A stretch of DNA of 64,000 nt, taken from Nymphaea colorata. Taxonomy: Eukaryota; Streptophyta; Magnoliopsida; Nymphaeales; Nymphaeaceae. Positions 16,378 to 27,533 of this stretch are shown one piece after another. Below the pieces are notes generated by a model. The model saw only the letters and a list, made by a program, of their open reading frames with translations. It was not told where the DNA came from and did no database searches. Numbering within the stretch: the first letter of the stretch is position 1; every line of letters begins with the position of its first letter. The stretch spans positions 20,909,289-20,973,288 of the forward strand of contig NC_045146.1 of NCBI RefSeq assembly GCF_008831285.2. The letters run 5' to 3'. The translations under genes were made by a program, and so were the position numbers.

Positions 16378-18170
16378 ATGGCAGCATCCTCTTGCTTCTC
16401 CTCTTTCTGCCCCTTCCAAACAACTAGAAGCCATTCCCTCTACCCCTCCCCGTCATCTCGTGGATTCCTTAGGTTGTCATCTTCCTCTTGCCCCTCTCTT
16501 CCGCCCACCATCTTCGCATCCTCAGCCCGGCAGTCCGCTTCTTCCGGCTCTCAGTACTCCCTTACTGTGTTTCCCGTCATTAATATTAAGAGGCTGTCCA
16601 AGATTCTAGCTGTCGTTGAGGAGAAACCGACGGTGGAAACATCGGTGCCTGAGGAATCGACGCCAGAGGCCGTGGAGGAGGCATTACCAAGAGAATCTCG
16701 ACCATTTAGACTCTATGTCTGCAATCTCCCTGAAAGTACTGACGTTGCTGAGCTATCGGAATTGTTCAAGCCATATGGGTCGGTGCTATCGGTAGAGGTA
16801 TGTGGTGCTTCGTTTTCCTTTTATAATGCTTAGTGTTAGAGGTATGCCAGCGAAGGAACTCTAAGAGAATACCCAAATTACTTTGTAGGTGAATTCTTTC
16901 TTGCCTCTTGAATCAAGGTATTTAGGCTGAATCTCATGAGTTCATATGTACTAGAAATGCATCTAAGGCAATGCAGGAAAATGCTGTAGACTCTTGATCG
17001 ACTTGTTTTATGGCCTTCTGTTGGAATTCTGTCTGTTGGCCAATTTTGTGATTAAATGCTTAATCAGTGCAAGAAATGTTGAAATGAGACGATCAAGCTT
17101 TTGGTTTCATTTTCTGGAACTTTTTTTTTGTGGCTTTCAGAATGGTTAGTTTACTGGAAGCAGGATATGCTTTTCTTTCTTTAGCTAAAAGGTTTCTGAT
17201 AAAACAGGAAACTTGTTTTAGCTCAAATAGATCCAAACTAGTGGACAATCAGATTTTTTTTTTTTAATTTTTCCTGTTTATGCATTCATGATGTTGCTAA
17301 TGTTGTTACCAACCTGATGTTTGTCGTTATATTTAAACAATTTGGATTATTTGATCTATTGACTTAGAGAAAATATGAAGTTTGATGGGGGAATGAAGCT
17401 CGACACTTCTTCATGCACTTCCAGTTTTCAGTATTTAGAAATTTTATATTTGATTTGCCCACCAATGCAGGTTTCTCGAAATGCTGAGTCTGGGAAAAGT
17501 CGAGGATCTGGTTATGTTACAATGAGTTCAAGAGACGAGGCTAAAGATGCACTTTCTGCATTGGATAGAACTGTGAGTCACAAAATTGTAAGCTTGAGAT
17601 GAACGTTAGGTGTATTTTCTTGTTTTTATAATTAATTTCTTTCCATTATGCTGTCGTAGGATCTTGGTGGTCGAGATTTATGTGTGAGATATGCTCCTCC
17701 TGCTTCTCCCAGAACAAAAGAACCTCCTAAACAGAACTTTATCCTTGAGAGTCCTCATAAGCTCTATGTTGGCAATCTTGCATGGTCGGTGAGACCTGAG
17801 CACTTGAAGGAGCACTTTAGTCAATATGGAACTGTAGTTAGTGCCAGAATACTGTACGATCGCAAATTGGGGAAAAATCGTGTATATGGTTTTCTGTCTT
17901 TTTCATCTGCTGAAGTGCTTGAGGCTGCAAAAGCTTCAGATGGAGTGGTAATATATCTCAATTCTATGCTTTCAAAATAATAGATATTCTGTGCCTCTTT
18001 GAAGCTAGTAAAGTTTGAGATTTCTTTCTGTTTGTCCATTCTGTTTTCTGAGTTCCATCTAGACTATATACCCGCTCATTTTAATTGCTTAAGATCTTTC
18101 CTGTAAAGTGCAGGAGTTCCATGGTCGTACAATGTTAGTTAGAGGAACCATTTCAAAGGGCGAGACATAG
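16378..18170 (+). CDS. Chloroplast two-RRM ribonucleoprotein (cp31/cp33 family)
   Basis: Chloroplast RNA-binding protein of the cpRNP class, which binds and stabilises plastid transcripts. Exons 16378-16797, 17471-17572, 17660-17947 and 18114-18170 all break at phase 0 with GT-AG, giving 288 aa. Residues 1 to about 60 are a Ser-rich transit peptide. An acidic linker follows (EEKPTVETSVPEESTPEAVE). RRM1 runs from LYVCNLPESTDVAEL (RNP2) through RGSGYVTM (RNP1). RRM2 runs from LYVGNLAWSVRPEHL (RNP2) through NRVYGFLSF (RNP1). From memory it is closest to Arabidopsis At1g01080, sometimes called CP33C. The C-terminus is short and ends RGTISKGET. No lesion is visible. The start at 16378 is preferred because no earlier in-frame ATG is present. 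Confidence 0.92.
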
Positions 18171-20000
18171 CAATTCACTAGCTATTCTGGAAGAACCTTT
18201 TTCTGAATGACGCATTCTAAAGAGAGAAGGTTGTAGGAATCTTGCTTCCCCTCTTGCATCCATCACAAAGAAGCCAGATCAGGTACTTAATTGTACACTA
18301 TTATGCTTGAGTTACCAAGTATTGTGAAGTAGCCAATATTGAAATTTTGAAATTTGCTCGTATATATTGTGGCATTGAATGAAGAGAGCATACACAGATG
18401 TTGGATGACATTACTGAAACAAAGTTTAGTTCTACAGTCTTTGTGGGATTTTGTTTGCTTTTAATTCTCTCTAGTTCATGTGTACCGTAATGCAGTATAA
18501 AAAGGAAGATATTTCTTTCGGTCCTGATCGTTACTGAAATGAAGTTGAGCATTGGACACGGGTTTGCTTGCTGAGATTGCTAAGAAATGAGACATTATGC
18601 TTCTCATACAGGAAGGAAAACAAAATGTTTTCTTTCTCTATATGAATTTTCACACTTCTCTTCTCTTTACCCCTGGTTAATGTTATTCTTCAACTGAAAG
18701 AATGTGAAGGTGGATGTTTGAGCAAGTGGTAAACGTTTGCAATCAGAGCAAGTGATGAATAATCAATGTTGGGGTGCCTTGATTTACGATTGGAGATTTT
18801 TAGCCTGCTGGAACAATGTCAGAGGAGGTAAATCGAAGGCTTCGCTTGGGTCCTGGATTTTAAGTGGAGGTAGGGTGGGGAAATAAAGGTTCAACTTCCC
18901 CCTACTGTCTTGCTGTTTGAGAGCACTGATTTCGGACGTGCAAGTGGAGGTGGCCTGCCTATGTCTCCTTTTCAAATTTGCTGTTGGAAGGGTCTAGTTA
19001 ACTTCATTTCTACTGCTTGTTCTCTTCTCCACTTCACCTTTTGCTGTAATAGGCTCCCTTAATCAGTCCCGTGTTTTTTCGTTGTCGATGGCTAGCATGA
19101 GCAAAGGGGAGAGTGGCTAAATTTCAGGCGTTTAATCCAAATATGTTTCTCATCATAAACGAAAATGGGTTGATATGTGATATCGAACAATTCTACGACT
19201 GGTTCCCTGCTTGTCTCGTAGCATAATTTACTTTGAGGGGATGTTTGGAAGTTTGTTTGCTGGTTGATATTCTCAGAGTGTGCTGTTTTGGATGAAATTA
19301 TTTCACCCTATGTAAGTTGCTTTCACTTGCAGGAAAAAAATTTCTAGGCAAATTTCTATAAGAAATTTGTAGGATTTTTCTTGATTTTCAGTCTGATTCG
19401 GACATGAGAGGTCTGACTATTTTTCATCAGAATTATTCACTCAGTACGACACCAAACATGTCCCAAAGTATTTCATGCTATCAAATGCCCTCCAAAGGTG
19501 CAGCTAACCTCAGGTTGATAAAGAGTCAGGTTGATAATCCACGCGATTTGGAGTCATCGATCTCAGCGGATGTCCTAAATGCTAATGCAGTTAACAACTA
19601 ATGACTTTTGGGTTTGGAGGAGTACCAAATTTATGTCCACATCCAAGTTCAACAGCGTATTCTCCCTGTCAACTCTTGCTCTCGCTTAAGGTGTGAGTTC
19701 AGATTGAAACCGCTGATGCCAACGCATAATCTTGATGTTTCCAAGCGGACAAGGAAGATCAAGGTTTTTAGTAACTGGATGCTTGGAGCCGAGAGAAGCT
19801 TTTAATGAACGGAAAGATAATTTTAAGATTGGGTCTTGAATTTACTTTTTCATGTCTAAATTTAGATTTCATTGAATAGTTTATATTTAACTTGCAACGC
19901 GGAGATCATTTCATTTTCTGGATGAGAATGAAGATGGACTCCAGCTCCTCAACTTCTAGTTTCCATCTATATAATGACTTCATTTTCAAACCTGGGCATC
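18171..20000. other. Intergenic, no gene recognised
   Basis: The proximal part is probably the 3' UTR of the RNA-binding protein gene. Two short plus-strand open frames at 19404-19601 and 19608-19805 are unlike known proteins and lack supporting context. Nothing repetitive or structural stands out. Confidence 0.5.
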
Positions 20001-21231
20001 TCATGTCAGCCCATCACCCAAAAACTTTTGGTTAATGAAAACCGCTGCCACTTCTTTCCAACTGCGGAAGAGTGTGAAACAAACTAAAGTATGCGTGGAC
20101 AACGTCTGTCGGCCACCGTCTAATTTGAAGCCAATCAACGGCAAACCCCATACGTTGAAGTCCACTTCCTCAATTGTCCAACTCTCCTCCATCCTCGTTT
20201 TGTGTCCTGTGGAAGAGTGACCGTACCTAAAAAGGGTGACCACGGTATGACCACTGTGTGCAATGTTCACCCCATCAACAAATCTATAGTCCTCTATCAA
20301 GGACTCCATGCTTGTTTTCCAGAACACACTGTCATTCCCTTTCCCCTTCCCTTTCATTCTGAGCAAATGGGTGTCCTCGAATTGGAGGAGGAGACCTGTT
20401 CTTTGGCTGAAATAACCCCACATTGTGTGGTGGATTATGTCGAAGCTGCTCCTGCTCCGAGCCTTTAGTGTCTGGGCTCCTGCTTCCAACTTTCAAATAA
20501 AGCAGCCCTCGTTGTTGATTAACTTCTCTCCTATGCAGACCGCGTTGGAGAATAGGCTGGCCGTGGTCCTTGGATCAAGACCCTGCAGAACAAGTTACAT
20601 AGGCCATCTTACATGAGGATTCTTATTCTAACCACTTCGCATATGAAGGCTGTTAGTTATTAAATAATTTGGAGGATTCTTATATACACACACACACACA
20701 CAAATGAAGGCTCTATCGTCCAAACGTTTTGAGTAAAATTATGATCCATGGCCAAAAATAAACTGAAGAAAAAATCAGAGGCTGCAAAACTGCAGTCGCA
20801 CAAAAAGACCTGCCCAGTTTTTATAATCAAATGCAGAAGACGAAACCACAATCATTGGCATAAACCGCGGACAGCAACTTTGTGAAGATTCAACCATATT
20901 CAGAAAGCAAGACAACTGATGAAATTCTTACGATGGGATGATTTTTTATGGAATCATTGGGAGGTTGCTCATTCTGAACAGGCAGCGGGATCAACGGCGC
21001 ACCAACAACATTGAGGAGAAGTGGGAGCTCGGAGTCACCACCAGCACCAGGTAGAGGTGCTGCCGGTCTAACCACAGAGACTTGTGAACATTTCATCCAC
21101 GTCTTGACGTTGCTCCATGAATTTGATTTCGTGGATCCGTCCATTGGGTTGAATATCTCCTCCGGAATTGGAACCTCAAGTACCGTGTCAAGTCCATCTT
21201 CTCTGTCGAGGTTCGGGAGCAGTTTCCTCAT
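20001..21231 (-). pseudogene. DUF620 family gene, internally deleted and with a stop codon
   Basis: Plant-specific DUF620 protein of unknown biochemical role. The first exon (20932-21231, minus) starts MRKLLPNLDREDGLDTVLEV, the family's typical N-terminus, and ends at a clean donor (GTAAGA). The last exon begins after CTGCAG at 20582 with GLDPRTTASLFSNAVCIGEK and continues through WGYFSQRTGLLLQFED, FWKTSMESLIEDYRFVDGVN and RMEESWTIEEVDFNVWG. Between them only about 350 bases of non-coding DNA with a CA microsatellite remain. The middle exons that in relatives encode the central conserved core (roughly 150 residues) are absent. In the last exon a TGA at 20493-20495 replaces a leucine codon just before LEAGAQTLKARS. 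The C-terminus after VWG also diverges from the family. Joining the two exons would keep frame but yields no complete domain, so I call it a pseudogene. Confidence 0.85.
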
Positions 21232-22844
21232 TGAAACGTCCAGCACCGTCACCTGCAACACCACCTCCTTCCTCTCCCCTCCGTTGTTCGCCTTCCAAGA
21301 TGGAAAGGCAGGGGAAAAAGACACTTCTTCATACCCATGTGGCTCCCCTTATTTTATGGTCCTATGAAATTGAATGGGTGGAGGAGAGTCGAATGGATCC
21401 GTTCCATGGTTTTTGGGGGCCATTTAAACGTGTCCACGTTTCCAAGTTGCAGGGAGAAACCCGATTATAACAAAATATATAAATAATATTTATAAATGTA
21501 TAAAATTATAATAAAATATTGCTATTGACTTGTACAGGGGCTTTTGTTGCATATATTTTTTTGGTTTGGAGTGCGACGATATACGTTAATTTCGACTTTT
21601 GCTTGTATAAATGAAGTGGTTTAATGAGTTGCTTAATTCTGCACATATAATAAACTCGGTACTTAAATAGAATAGCACTTATTATCTGTCTAGGACATGC
21701 CGAACCATGCGCTAACTAGGCTGACTTGTGCCGTAAGATCGAACCATACACCGTGTAGGCACAAAATTCACGGGTGTTTGTGCACCTCGCTACACTCCAT
21801 GGTATAATACATGGTTTTTTCTCAAATGGCGTCCTCACAAAAGTTTTTGATGAACTTTGTTGGTAGTCTTCGACTGGATGTGGTATTTCAGATTTGCTTT
21901 TTGATGCAAAGGTAGAATACTTTACGTCAAGAAAAGCAATTTATTTCACGGCTGTCCATCATCAGTTTTTAAGTTCAGTGAAGTGACGGTTGCAGCACGA
22001 AACATCAATGTTCAGGCCAATTAATTTATTATCGTGAAGCGAACATCAGAGAGATTCTTGTGATTTTCTTTGTTCTTTGATTTTGAGAAAGACTGCATTA
22101 AAGTGCAGTAGTTCAAAGGCGTTGTATATTTATTGTATGCTCGATTGGGACGAACATTCGAGTAACAAGGTCTGGACTTCAGAGAATTTCGTTGGCAGAG
22201 TAAAAAACTTGAAGTTTTATAGATGCTTCTTTTCAGCTTAGAAGATTAATTTTCTGCCTTTCTCTGTTTGGTAGTCTTCGATCAAGAATCGTTTATAAGG
22301 TCAGCATGCCGTAAGAACTAAGTAGATCATGGGAAATCACATGGGCAGGTAAAAAGATGGTCTTGTTCTTAAAAGCGGGCATTTGAGAAGAGAAACACTA
22401 ATTTAGTGTTTCGTGAATCTAAAGGTCAATTTGATGAACAAATCAATATGTTATGAATAGGTAAAAATTGAGGTATGATTCATGAAATAACCTGAAAAAT
22501 GTTTTATGAATATACTTGTTTGGAGCAATTCATAAAACAATTACAAATCATTACATTTGTCAAATGGGCCTTAACGAAATAATGTGTTTTAGTGTTCCGT
22601 GAATTTACTTTAAGTTTTTAGATAAATTTGTGAGCGTTAGTGTTCTGAACACCTCTTAAAATTGTCATGTTGAAAGCAGTGGTGTAGCCACATTGTTTTT
22701 TTATTTTTAAATGAAAATCTTATATATATATTGTCCCACCAAATTTGAGTAATTTTAAACAAGTACCTTTCAGCGAATTTTTCTGGCTTCTCTATTGTGA
22801 TTGAAAGTTGAAACCAACTTTGTAGCTTCGAAACCTATATTTTC
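21232..22844. other. Intergenic, no gene recognised
   Basis: The stretch directly after 21231 could be the promoter and leader of the DUF620 locus. An open continuation upstream of the chosen Met (to 21324) exists but lies outside the family's normal start. The rest is AT-rich with no coding similarity that I recognise. Confidence 0.5.
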
Positions 22845-23172
22845 AAGCTCAGAATTATTAAAAGCACAAAAGTTTTTATCTTTTGAACATCTAATTGCAG
22901 AAAAGGCAGTTTATTGCATCGGAGCAGAGAATAGATAAAAGTCCATCACTTAATTTATTTATATATGTTGAGGTTCGGATACAGAAAAGCGTAGTCTTGT
23001 GTGATCGTGCGCGTGCGGATGGTGTGTGAGTGCTGGTTTGCATGGAAGCGTGGAAATCCTTTCTTCCGGGAGCACCAGTTCGCATTTATTGTCGTCAATA
23101 CATTATGGCGATGCGTCAACAAGCGAAACCAGAGGCCGGAAATACAAACCAAGTCCAGAATCAATCCAAAAC

Positions 23173-23634
23173 GAGTTTCAGTCTGGTGTGTTTTTTCTTT
23201 TCTAAGACGACGATAGAAAGTTTAGAAATCATAACCTACCTGGTAGGTTAAGAAGCAGGTCTCTAATTCAATTTTTATGATGGATACACCATGCTATCAC
23301 TGATGCCGATATCGGGGATCTTCTTTGAGTAAAATTGTTTAAGAAATTCCGAAACGCCATCAGCAATCACATCCCAATCAGGCTTCTCTAACAGATCCAA
23401 TAAGTATCGAGTTCCAGCAAAAATCCAAATTCATTTACCCCCACAAAGTCACCGTCTGGAAAAGATGTCCGAAGGCCCTTTCTATTTTTCCTACATCAAC
23501 ATCAGTGATCCCAGTGGTGTATCCATCATAAAAATTGAATTAGAGACCTGCTTCTTAACCTACCAGGTAGGCTATCGTTTCTGAAACTTTCTATCGTCAT
23601 CTTAGAAAAGAAAAAACACACCAGACTGAAACTC
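23173..23634. repeat. Nested hairpin with about 134-bp arms
   Basis: Arms 23173-23305 and 23500-23634 are reverse complements with a handful of mismatches, separated by 194 bases. Both contain 'cttaacctaccaggtagg' or its complement, which is itself near-palindromic at the core. Read on the minus strand, the spacer shows a broken open frame (for example LLEKPDWDVIADGVSEFLKQ) that I cannot assign. Confidence 0.8.
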
Positions 23635-24140
23635 CGATGAAAATTCGAAGTTCTCATCACTTTGCCTTATATGCCTAAAAATTTTTCCTTTTTTGGTTTC
23701 TCAGCTTTCACTGTACCAAAGGCGTGAAGATTATGTGGCGGAAGATTATGTGACGAGAACTTGTAGTGAAAATTCCAAAGTAGCCAACTATAAATATATA
23801 AATAGAATATATATATGATATCTTTCAACTTGAAGGTTTTAAGTCCAATCTACTAGCTAGATCAACCAAACTTCCTATCTGTGTTGTTGGTAGTAATACT
23901 TCACGTGATACTAATTAACTTCTCTCAAAAATATTTTGTCCGCAACAAAGACGTAATTGGGCTTACATCCAATTCTCAGGGGATGAAAAGAAGTGCCCTT
24001 GCACGCTCTGAGGATCTCACGACAAGGATAGCATTGGCCTTTGATTAGCTTTGATTTATCTTAATTTAAGATCCTTAAGATTTGATATCCATGCATGGAC
24101 CTAAGATCAGACCCTCTGACCCGGCCCTTCTGGTATTAAA

Positions 24141-24330
24141 TTAAACTGTGACACTTACACATCTAACTAGACTGCGAACTTGTTGATAAGATTGATTAAA
24201 CCTTCTATTAAACTGGCCGCTGATGATTGCGAGGAGTAAGACGCCGAAGCTGTAGACGTCTGATTTAATGGAGAACAAACGATCCATAGCATACTCCGGA
24301 GCCATGTAACGACTGTTGAAGGGAAGCAAC
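24141..24330 (-). pseudogene. Receptor-like kinase fragment (activation segment)
   Basis: The minus strand encodes [20 protein letters not shown] followed by [13 protein letters not shown]. This is kinase subdomains VIII-IX of a plant receptor-like kinase, with the APE motif and the conserved DVYSFG. Nothing recognisable of the N-lobe, catalytic loop or C-lobe flanks it, and no intact frame continues. It is a stranded fragment inside the inverted repeat. The DUF26/S-domain type of RLK is the likeliest source, judging from the [10 protein letters not shown] wording, but this is only inference. Confidence 0.8.
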
Positions 24331-25706
24331 ATAAACTGATCAAGTGTTTGGCTTTCGGTGTACTTTAAGTAGATGCCCTGTTATTCTCAAGCACGTGGCT
24401 CGATACAGGATGGGCAGTTCACCTAACTAGGATGGGCAGTATACTTTGCGAGCATTCACTAAAATATATCCACTAATAAAAAAATAAACAGAAAAGTGGG
24501 GAAGCTCCCTCCACGTGAAGACCATCTACCAATAAATTGAGGGAGATAACTGTACATTCTCTTCTTTTCTGAAGAAACAAAAACATACATTTGGAGAGTT
24601 ACTCATAAAAAAACCGAGAGTTTGATCTTATTGTGCGACAGTCTTCTGTATTTAGTTTGCCGTAAATGCCATTGCAAAGTTTTCAGAAAAATAATTAAGA
24701 AAGTAGCAAGGTGCCATCCTCAAATTTAGCTGCAAAATTCGAACAGCGCAAGCTTTTGGGACAACCAAATGCATGCCTAAGCTTCTGGAAATTGCAGACT
24801 TGAACTGAACTTTTCTTTTGATTTTTAAACTGACTTAGGCGAGGCTAGCAAAAAAAGGAGGAAGAAGTAAAATACTAATAATGTGTGGGCGACGCGCGCA
24901 AAAGCACAGGTTTTTCAAAACCAGGATTTGTCAAGATCGGGTTGTTCTCAGTTTTGATGTCACCCAAACACTTCAAAAATCTGTTCTAGAGGTTTTAGAT
25001 GTATCGTCTTTAAAGAGGTAAAAATTAGATGTATTGTCTTCGAAACGACATTTAAAGAGGTAAAAATTAGATGCACTTTCCATGGTAAGAAATATAACAA
25101 AAAAGAAGGTTCCATGTCGATGATGACTAATATACAAACGACAGTCTACGTGTGCCATCCTGGAAGAGGGAAAACTTTTAAAGCCTCAAAGAGTTACCAA
25201 AAGAACGTTGGCGGCCTTAAGATACCGGGGGATGATGTTGAGTCGGTAAACCATGCTCCTTCCTTGCAGTTCCCATTGTAATATTCAGGTTCTTCTCCCA
25301 ATCTAAAAGACCACGCTTTTCTGTATCCGAACCTCAACATATATAAATAAATTAAGTGATGGACTCTATCTATTCTCTGCTCCGATGCAATAAACTGCAA
25401 TTAGATGTTCAAAGGATAAAAATTTTTCTGCTTTTAATAATTCTGAGCTTAGATAATTGATCAACTTGTTTCACAGACTAAGCATGTTTTCAGACCTTTC
25501 GTTTCGATGCGACACAAAGTTTAATCAGTTACAACACCAATTTCTAAGTCAAGAAAAAACACGCTAATGAAGTAACCAATTGTTAATTATAAAACGAATG
25601 AATTTAATCATGAAAATCCTAACACCATCTATTGGGTGATAAACAAGTGATTGGTTTTTTTGGCCTGTCGCCCCAACATCTAAACCAGACTCTCGTAACT
25701 CATTAA

Positions 25707-25996
25707 GGGAGTGTTTGGATGACACATTCAAAAGCAAGGCTTTGTGGAAACTTGGTTTTTGTAAAAATTAAAATTTTGAATGAACTTACTTTAAAACCTG
25801 GTACATATGCATGGAAAACACAACAAAACCGAGAAGAGAGGGAGGTTTTTCGACCTCCAGAATTTATAAAAGTTGGTTTTGACATGTCATCCAAACACAC
25901 ATGAACATGTTTAAATTGCCATTCAAATGCCATCTAAAAAACTTGATATTCACAAATTTAAGTTTTCATAAAGCGAGCGTCATCTAAACTTCTCCC
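25707..25996. mobile_element. Small non-autonomous TIR element (MITE), 290 bp
   Basis: The ends are GGGAGTGTTTGGATGACAC and, as reverse complement, GGGAGAAGTTTAGATGACGC, a 19-20 bp imperfect inverted repeat. The interior is AT-rich and has no coding capacity. Flanking bases (CATTAA on the left, ATCATT on the right) do not give a clear target-site duplication, so the superfamily is not assigned. Confidence 0.6.
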
Positions 25997-26798
25997 ATCA
26001 TTTTTGTTTGTTTTAAGGGATGCGTTTAATTTGAAAGGATAAATTTATAATTTACCTTTTTATTTTACTATTTATTCTAAAAGCGGCTGAATCTCCTAAA
26101 AATTGTGGTGACTTTCGAAACTTAGGCGCCTCGTTGTTCAATCATTTGTTGGCCATTCTTTACAATTTTTCTAAAAGCAAAAAGCACAAAGAAGACGAGA
26201 ATTTATTTGGGAAGCAGACCAAACCGAAACCGTACCGGGCTCGGTATAAGCCTACCTGCTGTATAGCTACGTACGAAGCTAGGGTTTAGGTGGCGCACTC
26301 ATTATTTTATTTGATGCTTTTTTTGCTCTTTCTCTCTCTCCCTCTTTCTCGGGAGGAAACAGACACTGAGGGGGTTTGATCTGCGGTTCCTGACGATCTT
26401 CCAAGACTTCCTCCCTTCCACCGATTCCGCGCGCATCCTCCCGATTTGATCCCGCGACCTCCCGATTTGATCCCGCGACCTCCCCTCAAGACAAAATAGC
26501 GCCAAGATCATCTCTCCCGCGCAATCTTCCTTCTCCACGACGTTCAAAAGGCCTTTGATCTGCCGCCCTCTCCTACGCATCTCGTTGCCGGCATCCAGCC
26601 GTTGCTACATCGCCTGAACTGCCAGGATTCCGGCGAAGCATCCTTATCTCCGTCGCCGTACGGTCTCTGCTCACTGTTTCGGCATGCATACGACTTGCCG
26701 TCCTTCTCATTGACAATCAAAGCGGTCTATTGCTTCCGGCGAGAGCTCCACTTCAGATCTCTTGCCGTAGATCGGTGCTTTCGGCTGAAAAGAGAGCA
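25997..26798. other. Leader-like GC-rich region before a WD40-like exon
   Basis: From about 26320 the sequence becomes CT- and GC-rich, like a plant 5' leader (CTCTTTCTCGGGAGG and following), and it leads into the WD40-like exon at 26799. It contains a 21-bp tandem duplication (separate entry). No complete open frame is convincing on either strand. Confidence 0.45.
26437..26484 (+). repeat. 21-bp tandem duplication
   Basis: The unit CCTCCCGATTTGATCCCGCG plus A occurs twice in a row (26437-26457, 26458-26478) and a third partial copy CCTCCC follows. Confidence 0.9.
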
Positions 26799-26915
26799 AT
26801 GGGGTAGCGTTTCGATGCGACGTATCTCTCCGCGTCCCCGTGCTACCCTAACGCCATTGCCTGGTCCGAAGAGAACTTGCTTGCTGTTGGGTCTGGCCAT
26901 GTCGTGACTGTTCTG
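26799..26915 (+). pseudogene. First exon of a WD40 (TFIIIC-like) gene, stop at codon 3
   Basis: ATG GGG TAG is followed in frame by RFDATYLSASPCYPNAIAWS and then EENLLAVGSGHVVTVL, ending at a clean donor (CTG|GTAAAT). The order Arg-Phe-x-Ala-x-x-Leu-x-Ala-Ser-Pro, Tyr-Pro-Asn-x-Ile-Ala-Trp-Ser, Leu-x-Ala-Val-x-x-Gly-His matches, from memory, the start of a plant transducin/WD40 protein related to a TFIIIC subunit (At3g49400-like). A TAG at 26805-26807 sits where a serine is expected (TCG to TAG). No following exon is recognisable before the copia remnant at 27534. It is therefore an isolated, dead exon together with its leader. Confidence 0.65.
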
Positions 26916-27533
26916 GTAAATGTTAATGTTTTTTACAGTACGAATGCTTTCAATATAGGTGACGCTCTTCGATCGCTCGTTAACTTTATCTTTCTTTGGA
27001 TACATCGTGCTGCTCACAGAATCCGCCTTCGCTTTCTGGACCGCGAGGTTGGATCACGCTTCGCAGTAGGCCGCCGGTTCAGATAGGAGTAGTGAAGAGG
27101 CAAGGTGTGATTTCATAATGCTTCGCTCAATGACTCACTCTGAATTGGCTAGCTTAGCTTGTGTATGTTCCCAGTCGATGCGGCCCTTCCAGCATCGCTA
27201 TCTCTGCACATAGTGTCCATTTTCTTTTGGGGTTTTTATTCCATTAGTCTCGTAAAAAAATTGAACCAGAACAGATGTTGGTAGAACGACTATCTCGGTC
27301 TCCTATGAAAACCGGACGGATGTTCCGACTAAGATAAGCACAATTCGATGCATGACCTACTACGGGTCTCTGATTAGCATCAACATCTACAGGAGCAAAG
27401 AGCAAGTCATATGCGGTGTTTTGTGTGTGATCGTGCGCGTGCAGATGGTGTGTGAGTGCCGGCTTGTTGTAGGCATTATACTGTTGTATGACATATATCT
27501 ATTTATCCTGTTGAATTAATTATATCTGCGACC
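26916..27533. other. Non-coding stretch with a 40-base repeat shared with 22998-23040
   Basis: The segment 27424-27466 ('gtgtgatcgtgcgcgtgc' then 'gatggtgtgtgagtgc') recurs almost unchanged at 22998-23040, next to the arm of the large inverted repeat. The rest shows nothing recognisable. Confidence 0.5.

Larger units (their letters stand above)
22845..25450. repeat. 2.6-kb inverted repeat with about 150-bp arms
   Basis: Left arm about 22845-22998 and right arm about 25308-25450 are reverse complements with few differences; the left arm has a short extra 'aaaaggcag'-like duplication. Shared words include 'gaggttcggatacagaaaag' and 'ttgcatcggagcagagaata'. Between the arms lie a nested hairpin (23173-23634) and a receptor-kinase fragment. 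The arrangement could be a transposon with terminal repeats or a segmental inverted duplication. No target-site duplication was found. Confidence 0.7.
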
